From: Drosophila persimilis
Taxonomy: Eukaryota; Arthropoda; Insecta; Diptera; Drosophilidae
Length of the DNA stretch: 64,000 bases
NCBI RefSeq assembly: GCF_003286085.1
Contig: NW_020825327.1
Location: 930,001 to 994,000, forward strand
Direction: 5' to 3'
Shown here in pieces: positions 1-10,275 of this stretch. Below the pieces are notes generated by a model, which was given only the letters and a program-made list of their open reading frames with translations, was not told where the DNA came from and searched no databases. Numbering within the stretch: position 1 is the stretch's first letter; each line of letters starts with the position of its first letter. The position numbers and the translations under genes were made by a program.

Positions 1-165
1 TGTTGATTGTTAATAATATCACCAGAGTCAGTGGGGGACACACTCCTGTTAGACGAATGTTGCACGGTTTCCGAATTTTGAAGATAACGAGTAGATATAT
101 CGATCATTATAAGTTAATAATCGATAGTAGAAAAGAAAATTATACAGTGGTAAAAGTAGAATAGG

Positions 166-909
166 ATGTCATTAGATTGGAGTTTCGACGAGATTGATCA
201 AACCGTTGAGCGAATCGCCTAGACGGAAAATTCCGGATAATGATACCAATCTCTTGCAACCTAATCCGATTGGTACGCCTGCCTCCCACCTTCATCCATC
301 GGAAGCATTTGTTACTCCGGGTGGTCATGCCACGCCGTTATCTGTAAATCCGCCAACGGTGGCTCCGGTGTTCTTTAAACCGAGCAATGTGCTTCCTTCG
401 AGCATCCAAGTTCCCAACAGAATCAATCCCATCCCTGCAGTTTCTGTTGCTGTCACTTCTGACATGTTGAGTGCTCCTAGTGCGGGTGTGCTGGTTGCTG
501 GTGATGTCCAATTCCTGCTCCAGCCATTGCTGCCAATTCTTCTGCCCCAGGACCGAGATCTCTTTTAGGAGTGGCTCCACCATCTCGATCTCGCTCGGGA
601 CTTCAACTTAGAGCAGTGGTCCCTCGGAAAGCAATATTTGTTTCTCGTCTTATTCCTGAGGCTACAACGGAGGACGTTAAACAACATCTTTCCTCTAAAC
701 TTAACGCTTCGCCGGATGATATAGTTGTGACTAAATTTACATTTAAACATAAGCGCAACATATCATCCTTTAAAATTCTTCCCCCTGATTCTTTACTATC
801 CAATTCTCTAGAACCGTCAATCTGGCATGAGCATTCAATGCATGAGATCATTTTCAAAGATTCGAACTCGAATCCCAGAATTACCGAACCTGCTGCTCCA
901 AAAAACTGA
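166..909 (+). pseudogene. LINE ORF1 remnant (RNA-binding protein)
   Basis: ORF1 of the LINE, which in this family encodes an RNA-binding chaperone for the RNP. The ATG at 166 opens a frame that stops at 220-222. The reading continues in other frames across 194-568 and 571-909, so at least two frameshifts are present. The N-terminal part is Pro/Ser/Val-rich; the C-terminal part (VPRKAIFVSRL onward) looks like an RRM-like fold followed by a FxxKxxKRNISSFKI stretch. The final PKN stop lies next to the ORF2 start, as in the LINE at 25128. Assignment rests on position and on similarity to that second copy. Confidence 0.6.
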
Positions 910-1964
910 TGTACCATTTTTCTATGCACTATCAGAACGTTCGCAGTTTGTTGGGCAAATTGCGTCAAATTCATACTAATAGTGCGTCTTTTGATTTCGA
1001 TGCCATCGCTTTTACCGAAACCTGGCTTAATTTCACTATCAATGATTATGAAATTTTCATTGATAGTTACACTATTTATAGGTGGGGTTCTGATTGCAGT
1101 CAAATCTGTTTTCTCATCTGAGTTTTTACCATTCAATAACATCCATGGAATTGAATTTGTTGCAGTCAAAGTTCGTGTTGGCTCGGCATTTTTCTATTTA
1201 ACCTGCTCTTACATTCCCCCCAGGTCTGATGCTGAGCTTTACCTACACCACCTCTCGGCAATTAATACTGTCGTATCTGCATTAGGGTGCAATGAATGAG
1301 TTATTGTCATGGGGGACTTTAACTTCCCATTTCTTGGCTGCCTTGCGATGACGCTAACCTGTTGTTTCCCAATTGCTATAATGAGTTTATCAATGGGCTA
1401 ACGGATATTTCCCTTGTCCAAATTAATGCCGTTAAAAACATTAGGGACAGACTTCTTGACCTCGTTTTTGTTAACGATGCTTCTCTTGCTACGGTATATA
1501 GAGCAAGCCCAATATCACTCCCAACTGTCCCTGGTGGTGCTGACAGTTCCATGGCTCCTTGTCACATAAAGTGTTTTCGCAAAACAAACTTTATCGATTT
1601 AGATCTACATCTCTCGCGTGTTGATTGGCCGTTTCTTTATTCATTACCGAACATAGATGCAACTGTTAGCTCGTTTTATAGCTCTATTTACTCCGCCCTT
1701 AATACATTTCTTCCAGATATCACTGTACCCGTATCGTCCAAGCCAAGTATTTGTCATACTTAAAAAAAAATAAATCCCGGCTCTATAAAAAGTACCAGAA
1801 GTCGGGCTCCACGTCGGCCTTAGCTCCATACTCTTCCGCTCGCTCTCTGTTTATAATCATTACCTTTCACAATGTAGTAGTAACTTTCGTAGTGATCCTA
1901 AAAAATTCTTTTCGTTCGTTAACTCTAAGCGTAAGTCAAACACTTTTCCTCCGTCCCACAGTGG
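909..1964 (+). pseudogene. LINE ORF2 remnant: AP-like endonuclease and linker
   Basis: Start of a LINE polyprotein. An APE-type endonuclease nicks target DNA to prime reverse transcription. Visible motifs are MHYQNVRSL at the start, AFTETWL (catalytic Glu), GGVLIAV, CSYIPPRSD and MGDFNFP (catalytic Asp/Asn). Frames change around 1100, 1300 and 1760. The linker at 1751-1960 (NKSRLYKKYQKSGS, then HYLSQC and FFSFVNSKRKS in another frame) aligns with 26320-26510 of the second LINE. The RT is absent. Confidence 0.75.
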
Positions 1965-1971
1965 ACGGTGC

Positions 1972-2353
1972 TGTACGGAAATGGTGGCCAAAATACTTCG
2001 CGTGCGAATATCAATACGAAATTTTGAAATCAGCTTTATATAGTATTTGTAGCGCCATTTGGCTAATAATAATTGTTATTAGGATAGTATTTTATGAAGT
2101 CTAGTGTAAGTTAGTCTAGGGCAAAGCGGGAACGCAATAAAAGCTCGCTCTCTCGCACTTGGCGAATTCGCCCCGCTTTGCCACCGTAGGTAAGATAGGC
2201 GAAGAAGAAATGTTTGAATATATGAAGAGAGGTCGAGAAAAATCTATGAAATCGAACGCACGCACTCCTTTTTTTCGTCGTCTTAAAATACAAATTTGCA
2301 GTCACCCAAGTTTTTCGGTATCTTTTATTTAGAAAAACTATTCTAAATTTTCA
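1972..2353 (+). repeat. Candidate LTR of an Osvaldo/Ulysses-like element
   Basis: A 382-bp segment bounded by TG (1972) and CA (2352-2353). It is followed at once by TGGCGCCCCCGGCTGGACTT (2354-2373), which looks like a tRNA primer-binding site. It holds a TATA-like stretch near 2036 and an AATAAA signal near 2135. No second copy is in the window, so the left edge is a guess based on where LINE homology ends. Confidence 0.4.
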
Positions 2354-2864
2354 TGGCGCCCCCGGCTGGACTTGCAAATTAATTAAAAGTGAAAGGCAAA
2401 AGTGACAGTGACACAGTGGAGAATAGATCAATAGCCAAAATCTATTATACCTACATGTACATGCATATGTGCTGCAGCTAAATTGCCAAATTGTCCGCGA
2501 CGTGTGTGCAAATAATTCAACAAACAAAACTAAAAATCACCGCGTCGGTCGTGCAATACCCTGTTTGCAGCTATATACATATAAAAGGGGATATATACAT
2601 ATACCATCTACCAAAGGAGATCCAAGTGGAGCATCCAGCATCAGAAGAGGAGAGTACAGCACCTGGAATTTCCAATCTTATCAAGAGGTATTTGTGCAAA
2701 AAATTGAAAGCTCGAGTGAAGACGAAAAGATTAAAAAACTCGCAATTATTGTCTTGTGCTGAAACAATTGCACCTCGCTTTCAATTCTTGGCACATACGT
2801 ATGACATAGTAGAGCTAGATTGCATGCTGTAGTTAGAGTTGAGCATACATATATATTAATACAT
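2354..2864 (+). mobile_element. Leader/5' gag region of the host LTR element, interrupted
   Basis: Sequence between the candidate primer site at 2354 and the insertion point of the 17.6-like element. It contains an open stretch (2491-2832) with acidic SEEEST and basic KKLKARVKTKRLKN segments. I do not recognise this protein. The same TA-rich sequence resumes at 9656 after the inserted element, so both belong to one pre-existing target locus. Confidence 0.4.
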
Positions 2865-2868
2865 ATAT

Positions 2869-3463
2869 AGTGACATATCCATAATTCCCCACATCCCATA
2901 CCCATTATGTTTATGTACAATTCATCCACCCCATCCACGCAAGTAACAGGACCCCACTCAAGAATCAATAACTGTTTCTTCCCATACTCCAAGCTAGGGC
3001 CCCCCATAATATAAACAATGGACCACATTGTTTCATCAACATTAGAATCACGCCACTCTCGAGAAATCGATTCTTTAGAATCACGCCATTCATGAGGACC
3101 AATCAAAGCTAGACATAAAACCAAGGAGTATCACATTCCTAGCTCCGTCATGTAATACAACACCGATCGCCAGCAGTGGATGCCTTTCATCAAAGCCGAC
3201 GCATCCCCAAATATCGATCCAGGCACTTACGCCACCGACACGAAGATGCAGCCGAGGAAAGCAACGCCCGAAGCCAGAGTCGGGAGTTCCAAGAGAAGGG
3301 CTCATGGAAACTAGCCAGCAGCAGAGAGATCAGTTCCGTTTGAGACAAGCAGACCCACAGTCAAGTCGGGGAATTCATTTAAATCTTGTGACATAAAGAT
3401 ATTTAAGTTGTAAAATAAAAGTCTTTTTTAAAAAACTTAAAATCGAGTTGCGGATATTTAACT
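2869..3463 (+). repeat. 5' LTR of the 17.6-like element
   Basis: Starts AGTGACATATCC and ends GGATATTTAACT. It carries an AATAAA poly(A) signal near 3415 and is preceded by ATAT, one half of the target duplication. It matches the 3' LTR except at 7 positions (for example c/a in the CATAC-CATT stretch and g/a in AATCGAGTTG). Confidence 0.95.
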
Positions 3464-3480
3464 GGCGCAGTCGGTAGGAT
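3463..3480 (+). promoter_or_regulatory. Primer-binding site, tRNA-Ser type
   Basis: TGGCGCAGTCGGTAGGAT lies immediately after the 5' LTR and shares its first T with the LTR end. This is the primer sequence known for the 17.6/297 group, complementary to the 3' end of tRNA-Ser. It primes minus-strand synthesis. Confidence 0.9.
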
Positions 3481-3771
3481 TTCGTTTAAAATTAACACCT
3501 ATATTTCGGTAATGGTCAGCTTGTGTAATTTATAATTACTGTGATCACGTAATCCCGGAATCGTTAATAAAATTGTGAAATCCGCCAAAGAACCTATGTG
3601 CTGCAAGCACATACGATTTGCAAAACTAATTTAAGTGAACTGAAGTAAGCGGAGATAGTGAATCACCAAGGACAGTGAAACTCTAAATACAAAATCAAAA
3701 AACTTACAAGTGAACCAAAATAAAGTTAAAAACTACTGAAAACAAAACAAAACCCAATCAACACCAACAAC

Positions 3772-4728
3772 ATGGCGTTACCACCACTATCATTGAGCGA
3801 AATCCACTTGAACCAGGCACTGCTGTCGATCAGACAAATACCTGCCTATGACGGTTCATCTGGACAGCTAAGCTCATTTATCAAACGAATCGAATATGTA
3901 TGCGGATTATATCCAAGTGAAGATCTTCGCCAACAAAGGATCCTATTTGGAGCGACCGAGATCCAACTGTCAGGAGAGGCACAACGCATATCGCAAATGA
4001 TACAACCCAACACGTGGCTCGAACTGAAGACGGCGCTGATCAACGAGTTCAAAAATCACACACCATATGAAGAACTCTTACGACAACTATACACCACCAG
4101 ATTCAACGGCAGTCTTCGTAAGTTTATAGAAGAATTAGAGATAAAAGCATTATTAATAAACAATAAGCTAAACTTAGAAAACATACCAGAAAATAATGTC
4201 ATTTATAAAAACGCTTTGAACAACACAATTAAAGATGTCATTACTCGAAAACTTCCTGACAGAATGTTCATGACCGTAGCAAGAAAAGATATTACCACAT
4301 TGTCTAATCTTAAGAAGGCAGCACAAGAAGAAGGATTGTACGAAGGTAGTACAACAGATTCAGGTACAAATAAAGATCAATCGAAATCGTCTCAATCAAA
4401 TCGAAAGAATGTTGGAAACTATTATCCAAATTATAATACTACTAACTATCACAATCAAACTCAGAGTTCATCTGGAACAGGTCAGACTAATCGAACAAAT
4501 CAAAATCAAAATTCCCAAAATCCTGGATTATACAATGAGTTCAAAAATTCCTTGAATCAAGGTAGGGCTCAGAATCAATTCAATCAGCAAATATCTCAAA
4601 ACCAAGCTAGTGGGAGTGGACCCAACCAACCTACTAAAAGAGGGAGGGAGAGCCAGAGTGGCCAAACGAAGATGGACGTAAATTTTCATCAAGCCGCCTC
4701 GGAAGAAACCGAGGAGGACCCTATATAA
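3772..4728 (+). CDS. Gag polyprotein of the 17.6-like element
   Basis: A 318-residue intact Gag starting at the ATG at 3772 after a ~290-base leader. Gag packages the RNA and forms the particle. Residues 1-180 form the alpha-helical capsid-like region (DGSSGQLSSFIKRIEY, NEFKNHTPYEELLRQLY). After residue 190 the protein turns into a long Asn/Gln/Ser-rich tail, ending in a basic RGRES segment and an acidic EETEEDPI end. No CCHC knuckle is seen, as is usual for Gag proteins of this lineage. The stop at 4726-4728 overlaps the pol frame, which is -1 relative to gag, pointing to programmed frameshifting. Confidence 0.92.
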   Translation: MALPPLSLSEIHLNQALLSIRQIPAYDGSSGQLSSFIKRIEYVCGLYPSEDLRQQRILFGATEIQLSGEAQRISQMIQPNTWLELKTALINEFKNHTPYEELLRQLYTTRFNGSLRKFIEELEIKALLINNKLNLENIPENNVIYKNALNNTIKDVITRKLPDRMFMTVARKDITTLSNLKKAAQEEGLYEGSTTDSGTNKDQSKSSQSNRKNVGNYYPNYNTTNYHNQTQSSSGTGQTNRTNQNQNSQNPGLYNEFKNSLNQGRAQNQFNQQISQNQASGSGPNQPTKRGRESQSGQTKMDVNFHQAASEETEEDPI

Positions 4729-6884
4729 ACATTACCATTAATAAAAGAATATTAAGGTGTATCGCTGACTCGGGATCATCGATCAACATCATGAAAGAAA
4801 ATTACACAGATTCCGAGATAAAAGACGATAACCTTACGGTCCATACCATCAATGGACCTGTCCGTTTAACTAAGAGTATAATGAGGAATGCGAACAAAAC
4901 ATGTCCGTCCGAACAAAAGTTCTACATACATAACTTTTCCGAAAATTATGATATTTTATTAGGAAGAGAATACTTGATGGCAAGTAAAGCCGTCATCGAT
5001 TACAGAAATGACACTGTAACACTAGGAGCTAGGTCGTACCCAATCATTCAGAGTGGAGAAGCTATTGAAGCCGGCAAGACCGCACAGAAGTGCACTGATC
5101 CCTCTACAAAAGAAGAGAAGATCGCACCTAAGTGCCTTGACCCATCTCCAGAGGGAGATCAATACTTCGCTTCCGCTCTAGACAGTGAATTAAGGGAATG
5201 TAATCAATTAAGATTGGAACACTTAAACGACGAAGAGAGGGAAGAGTTAAAGAAGGTCTTATATGAGTTTAAGGATGTGCAGTACAGAGAAGGTGACAAT
5301 GTGACTTTCACAAGTACAATCAAGCTCGAGATCAAAACTCAACATGAAGACCCGGTCTACAGACGACCATACAAATATGCCCAGATACATGATCAGGAGG
5401 TAAACCAGCAAATCAAAGATATGATCAGGCAGGGAATAATTCGAAAGTCGAATTCTCCTTACTGCTCGCCCATATCTATGATTCCGAAGAAGATAGATGC
5501 TTCAGGAAAGCAAAAATATCGAATGGTAGTAGACTATAGAAGTCTAAATGAAATAACAGTTAAGGACAAATTCCCAACTCCACGAATGGATGAAATCCTA
5601 GAAAAACTAGGTAAAAGTCAGTATTTTACGACAATCGATTTAGCAAAAGGCTTCCATCAAATACCCATGGAACCTAGCTCAATCCCCAAAACTGCGTTCT
5701 CCACTAAGCATGGACATTACGAGTTCACTCGTATGCCCTTTGGGCTAACCACTGCCCCAGCTACCTTCCAAAGATGTATGAACAATCTGCTAGAAGAGTT
5801 AATCTTCAAAGATTGCTTTGTATACTTAGATGACATCATTATATTTTCCACTTCATTGGAAGAACACTTGTTGTCACTAAGGAGAGTATTTGGAAAGTTG
5901 AGAGACGCCAACTTGAAGCTACAAATGGATAAATGTGAATTCATGAAAAAGGAAACTGAATTCCTAGGTCATGTAGTCACTACTGAAGGAATAGTACCAA
6001 ATCCAGGCAAAATCTCTGCCATTGTCAAATTTCCAATACCAGAAACGACTAAACAAATAAAGTCATTCTTAGGTCTGTGCGGGTTCTACAGGAAATTCAT
6101 TCCTAATTTTGCAAACATAGCAAAACCCATGACACTCAAACTAAAGAAAGGAGCTGTCATAGACCCATTGGAAGAAAAGTACGTCGAGGCATTTGAGAGA
6201 CTAAAATTACTCATCACCTCAGACCCTATCCTTGCGTTCCCAGACTTTGACAAAATGTTCACGGTAACAACCGACGCTAGTAACATAGCATTGGGAGCGG
6301 TTTTGTCACAAGAACACAAACCGATCTGCTACGCTAGCAGAACCCTAAATGAACATGAAATAAACTATTCAGCCATCGAAAAGGAATTATTAGCGATCGT
6401 ATGGGCAACCAAGTATTTCCGTTCATACCTGTTCGGTAGAACATTCGAGATACAAAGCGATCATAAACCCTTGATTTGGTTGAACAACCTCAAGGAGCCA
6501 AATATGAAATTACAAAGGTGGAAAATAAAACTGAATGAGTTTGATTTTAAAATGAAATATCTACCAGGCAAAGAAAATCATGTAGCTGATGCCTTATCAA
6601 GGGTAAAGATTAATGAAAATCTCCTGGGAGAAGCTTCCAATAGCGTTGGTACAACTGTACATAGCGCACAGGAAGACAATCTAAATCACATTGCTATCAC
6701 GGAAAGACCAATTAACTATTACAATCGGCAAATTGAGCTAATAAAAGGCAATGAAGATAAGGTAGAAACAATTCGTTATTTTCACAAGCTAATCATCAAG
6801 ATCACGTATAAGGAAATGACTAACACCTTACCTTATAATAAAGGAATATCTATGCACCAAAAAGAGCGCATTATATTTCCATAA
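4722..6884 (+). CDS. Pol N-terminal part: protease, reverse transcriptase, RNase H
   Basis: Pol lies in the -1 frame relative to gag. The open frame reaches upstream of the first ATG (4791) to the gag stop, and the protease catalytic triplet DSG sits at 4767-4775. Downstream is ILLGREY of the protease. The RT follows with FCPIS/MIPKK-type fingers, MVVDYRSLNE, the FTTIDLAKGFHQI motif (catalytic Asp), GLTTAPATFQ and the active site YLDDIII. The thumb leads to RNase H (TTDASNIALGAVLSQ, SAIEKELLAI, SDHKPL, HVADALSR). The frame ends at a stop at 6882-6884, although integrase is expected to continue in the same polyprotein. The domains before the stop look intact. Confidence 0.92.
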   Translation, partial: YINITINKRILRCIADSGSSINIMKENYTDSEIKDDNLTVHTINGPVRLTKSIMRNANKTCPSEQKFYIHNFSENYDILLGREYLMASKAVIDYRNDTVTLGARSYPIIQSGEAIEAGKTAQKCTDPSTKEEKIAPKCLDPSPEGDQYFASALDSELRECNQLRLEHLNDEEREELKKVLYEFKDVQYREGDNVTFTSTIKLEIKTQHEDPVYRRPYKYAQIHDQEVNQQIKDMIRQGIIRKSNSPYCSPISMIPKKIDASGKQKYRMVVDYRSLNEITVKDKFPTPRMDEILEKLGKSQYFTTIDLAKGFHQIPMEPSSIPKTAFSTKHGHYEFTRMPFGLTTAPATFQRCMNNLLEELIFKDCFVYLDDIIIFSTSLEEHLLSLRRVFGKLRDANLKLQMDKCEFMKKETEFLGHVVTTEGIVPNPGKISAIVKFPIPETTKQIKSFLGLCGFYRKFIPNFANIAKPMTLKLKKGAVIDPLEEKYVEAFERLKLLITSDPILAFPDFDKMFTVTTDASNIALGAVLSQEHKPICYASRTLNEHEINYSAIEKELLAIVWATKYFRSYLFGRTFEIQSDHKPLIWLNNLKEPNMKLQRWKIKLNEFDFKMKYLPGKENHVADALSRVKINENLLGEASNSVGTTVHSAQEDNLNHIAITERPINYYNRQIELIKGNEDKVETIRYFHKLIIKITYKEMTNTLPYNKGISMHQKERIIFP

Positions 6885-7964
6885 CGAAATAGATTTTCTC
6901 CATTCCAAAAAGCCTATTTAGAAATCATTAATTCTAACAATATAACCAAAGCTATTAAATCAAGCACGAAACTCCTAGATATTCAGAATTACGCTGAATT
7001 TAAAGAAACCATATTAAAGAATCATAAGGGCTTACTCCATCCATGGATAGAGAAAACCGTCAATTGGTTTAGGGAAAAATACTATTACCCGGATTATCAA
7101 AAACTAATCCAAAACATCATAAACGAATGTCCTACTTGTAATATTGCCAAAACAGAGCATAGAAATACGAAGTTGGCATTCGAAACTACACCGGAAATAC
7201 TGAACATCAGAGAGAAATACGTCATGGATTTCTATATGGTTGGTAACCAACAGTTCCTATCATGTATTGACGTATACTCGAAGTTTGCCACTCTTGTAGA
7301 AGTAAAAAGTCGTGACTGGTTAGAAGCAAAAAGAGCCATCATGAAAGTTTTTAACGAGATGGGCAAACCAATTGAAATCAAAGCCGATAAAGATTCAGCT
7401 TTTATGTGCACAGCATTGCAAGCATGGCTGAATGCGGAAAACGTCAAAATAGAGATCACTTCCAGCAAAAATGGAATATCTGACGTAGAAAGATTTCATA
7501 AAACAGTAAATGAAAAATTAAGAATAATATCTAGCGAGGATAACCCAGAAGATAGATTCACGAAGTTTGAATTAATTCTTTATACTTATAATCATAAAAC
7601 CAAACATAATACCACAAATAGGACACCAGCTGATATATTCATTTATGCAGGCTCACCTGATTATGACACCCAACTAAATAAAGTGAATAAAATCACTCAA
7701 TTAAATAAAAACCGCATAGAGTATGAAGTAGATACCCGCTATAAACTATCACCTCTAGTTAAGTCTAAGGTAACAAATCCTTTCAAAAGGACGGGCGAAA
7801 TTAGACAGGTAGACGAAAAACATTATGAAGAAAAGAATAGGGGTAGGAAAATAACTCATTATAAATCAAAATTCAAGAAAAAGAAGAAATCTAATACAAG
7901 CAAATATAATAATTCCAGAGAAACCGAGGAAGTTAATGGAATCGGCGAACTTCAACACAATTAA
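6885..7964 (+). pseudogene. Pol C-terminal part: integrase, cut off from RT by a stop
   Basis: Same frame as the RT part but separated from it by the stop at 6882-6884. It begins with an HHCC zinc-binding region (two His near 7026-7044, then ECPTC near 7129). The catalytic core follows: Asp in SCIDVYSKFA, Asp in KADKDSAF and Glu in SDVERFHK. The C-terminus is Lys-rich and ends at 7964, overlapping env by 29 bases. The frame is otherwise open, so this may be a single recent lesion or a pair of small indels around 6880-6900. Integrase would insert the cDNA and make the 4-bp duplication seen here. Confidence 0.88.
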
Positions 7965-9033
7965 AATCCTCATCTTCCTCATAATTACCATCGTAATGGC
8001 ACAGGGCCAAAACATAGAAATAAATCCTATAAAATCCCATAGCATTCAAATGAATGAACTAAATTTGGTAATAGATGCAGTTAATAGCGGAATAAACGTT
8101 ATAAACAAACTAAATGAAGAAAAAGACAGGAATCAACAAATAGAAATTTTGATATTCAATCTACAACATTTCACAGAATATATCGAAGATATAGAACTAG
8201 GTATGAAATTAACTAGGCTCGGTATATTTAATCCAAAATTATTAAATCAAGACTACCTGGAACAAATAAATTCTGAGAAAATACTAAATATAAAAACCTC
8301 CACATGGCTAAAATCCGATACCAACGAAATTCTAATAATTTCCAACATTCCCAAAGACATTACAAAAGTACCAATCTATAAAATCGTTCCGTATCCAGAC
8401 GAATTAAATAACATGTTAACAGATATGACATACGACAAGTACTACATAAAAAATGAAGAAGTATTTGTTAAAGAAACTAGATTGAAAACCAATGACAATT
8501 GTATAAAAGGAATTTTAATGCAAACTCCCACTAAATGTCCATATTCCAAAACTTTTCAAAACTTTCAAATAAACTTTATTGAACCCAATATACTAATCAC
8601 GTGGAATCTTCCAAAAACAACGCTAAATCAGAATTGTTTAAACCAAGAAATCATAGCGGAAGGAAATACCATTATAAAAATCTACAACTGTTCAATCCAA
8701 TTAAATGAATTTACAATATCAAACACAATGTTAGATTTTGCCCAGAATGTTTATGTCAACAACAACATAACTAAAATAAAACCACTGTCGTATGTCCAAA
8801 CTAATGAAATAATTATGCAATACACCACATATAGTAACCTATTACAAATAAGTCTACTAATTTCATTTGTCATAATTATATTAGTACTACTAAGTTATGT
8901 AGCTGTTAAATTTACGAAAACTTCTAAAAGAGTCACGGTTAAATGTATTAACCCTATAATAGAAGCAGAAGAGGAACCAACCTCAGCCACCGCACTTGAC
9001 ACCCCGTCACTATACCCGAGGGTAATCGCCTAG
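7936..9033 (+). CDS. Env-like glycoprotein of the errantivirus-like element
   Basis: A 365-residue frame starting at an ATG inside the end of pol, normally reached by splicing. An N-terminal hydrophobic segment at about residues 9-25 (KILIFLIITIVMAQG) looks like a signal peptide. A long ectodomain with several Cys and N-x-S/T sites follows. A transmembrane helix sits near residues 302-326 (LLISFVIIILVLLSYVAV), with a ~39-residue cytoplasmic tail. I see no clear furin-type RxxR site, and the protein is on the short side for this family. It ends 27 bases before the 3' LTR. Whether it is functional cannot be told. Confidence 0.85.
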   Translation: MESANFNTIKILIFLIITIVMAQGQNIEINPIKSHSIQMNELNLVIDAVNSGINVINKLNEEKDRNQQIEILIFNLQHFTEYIEDIELGMKLTRLGIFNPKLLNQDYLEQINSEKILNIKTSTWLKSDTNEILIISNIPKDITKVPIYKIVPYPDELNNMLTDMTYDKYYIKNEEVFVKETRLKTNDNCIKGILMQTPTKCPYSKTFQNFQINFIEPNILITWNLPKTTLNQNCLNQEIIAEGNTIIKIYNCSIQLNEFTISNTMLDFAQNVYVNNNITKIKPLSYVQTNEIIMQYTTYSNLLQISLLISFVIIILVLLSYVAVKFTKTSKRVTVKCINPIIEAEEEPTSATALDTPSLYPRVIA

Positions 9034-9050
9034 GGACAGGCTAATAACAA

Positions 9051-9060
9051 ACTTTGGGGG
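9051..9060 (+). promoter_or_regulatory. Polypurine tract region
   Basis: ACTTTGGGGG directly upstream of the 3' LTR at 9061; expected site for priming plus-strand DNA synthesis. Confidence 0.7.
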
Positions 9061-9655
9061 AGTGACATATCCATAATTCCCCACATCCCATACACATTAT
9101 GTTTATGTACAATTCATCCACCCCATCCACACAAGTAACAGGACCCCACTCAAGAATCAATAACTGTTTCTTCCCATACTCCAAGCTAGGGCCCCCCATA
9201 ATATAAACAATGGACCACATTGTTTCATCAACATTAGAATCACGCCACTCTCGAGAAATCGATTCTTTAGAATCACGCCATTCATGAGGACCAATCAAAG
9301 CTAGACATAAAACCAAGGAGTATCACATTCCTAGCTCCGTCATGTAATACAACACCGATCGCCAGCAGTGGATGCCTTTCATCAAAGCCGACGCATCCCC
9401 AAATATCGATCCAGGAACGTACGCCACCGACACGAAGATGCAGCCGAGGAAAGCAACGCCCGAAGCCAGAGTCGGGAGTTCCAAGAGAAGGGCTCATGGA
9501 AACTAGCCAGTAGCAGAGAGATCCGTTCCGTTTGAGACAAGCAGACCCACAGTCAAGTCGGGGAATTCATTTAAATCTTGTGACATAAAGATATTTAAGT
9601 TGTAAAATAAAAGTCTTTTTTAAAAAACTTAAAATCGAATTGCGGATATTTAACT
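9061..9655 (+). repeat. 3' LTR of the 17.6-like element
   Basis: 595 bp, same length as the 5' LTR, starting AGTGACATATCC and ending TTAACT, followed by ATAT at 9656-9659 (target duplication). Confidence 0.95.
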
Positions 9656-10275
9656 ATATACATATGTACATCTTACCCTCTTGGACGCAATAACTACACA
9701 TATAACTCATTTTAACTGCAATCGCTGTCACCCCTTTCTCGTTTTCGTTGTGTCAAATATATGTATAGTTGGGTCGTTGGCCAAGCACGCATACCAATAC
9801 GCAGCTGCAGCGGTGAATTTTTTCGTCTCGCTTTCGCTCCTCACCGTTGCTTATCGTTGTTCTTTTGTTTGGCGCGTTTGATCCAAACCAGACACCAAGT
9901 GACGCGCTACCCTGTTTTCGTCGGGTATATTCGTTTGGTGTCAGTAGGATCCAACTATCAATTAAGACAAAGTCGTGCCTCGCAAATCAATTTAGCGTCG
10001 ATAGTTGTCGGTGCATACGTATACACAACATCCATTCTTCAGAACTACAGCGGTGAAATTTTTCGTTTTCGCTTGTCACCAGTGCAGTTCGTTGCTATTC
10101 TTGTGTGGTTTTCGTGTACGCGCCAGCCAACGACGCTCCACCCTAAATTGGTCGGGTATATTGGTTTTTCACCTCGTTTGGGTACAATTACCCATTATTT
10201 CATTGAGTGCCTCGGCATTAAATACGATTATTAAAAACGATCTTTCGCCTTCAGTTGCTTGTATTGAGAATCAAT

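Larger units (their letters stand above)
1..1964 (+). mobile_element. Decayed CR1/Jockey-like LINE, 5' two-thirds
   Basis: A non-LTR retrotransposon running from ORF1 through the endonuclease and into the linker before reverse transcriptase. The order and wording match the LINE at 25128-28300: ORF1 ends in PKN, ORF2 opens with a YQNVR motif, then come the endonuclease and a KSRLYK linker. Homology stops near 1964, where LTR-like sequence begins, so the RT is missing. Several frameshifts show it is dead. The first 165 bases are probably its 5' UTR; whether the element starts before the window cannot be seen. Confidence 0.8.
2869..9655 (+). mobile_element. Near-complete 17.6/297-lineage errantivirus-like retrotransposon
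   Basis: A 6787-bp gypsy-group element. Two 595-bp LTRs (2869-3463 and 9061-9655) start AGTGAC and end TTAACT, and are flanked by the 4-bp duplication ATAT (2865-2868, 9656-9659). A tRNA-Ser-type primer site follows the 5' LTR and a polypurine tract precedes the 3' LTR. The gag, pol and env order is complete. By eye the LTRs differ at 7 positions, so insertion was fairly recent. One visible break in pol (stop at 6882-6884) suggests it is not autonomous. The lineage assignment (17.6/297 type rather than gypsy itself) rests on the primer site and LTR ends; the exact family is not assigned. Confidence 0.93.

Noticed and set aside
4722-4791. Pol start at the first ATG (4791).
   Set aside because: It would exclude the protease DSG at 4767-4775; the frame is open back to the gag stop, as expected for -1 frameshifting.
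7936-9033. A domesticated env gene.
   Set aside because: It sits in a young element with LTRs and TSD, in the standard place; nothing suggests host use.
9930-10170. GTCGGGTATATT occurring twice as ends of a small LTR.
   Set aside because: Spacing (~220 bases) and flanks do not give TG...CA ends or a target duplication; kept only as leader repeats.
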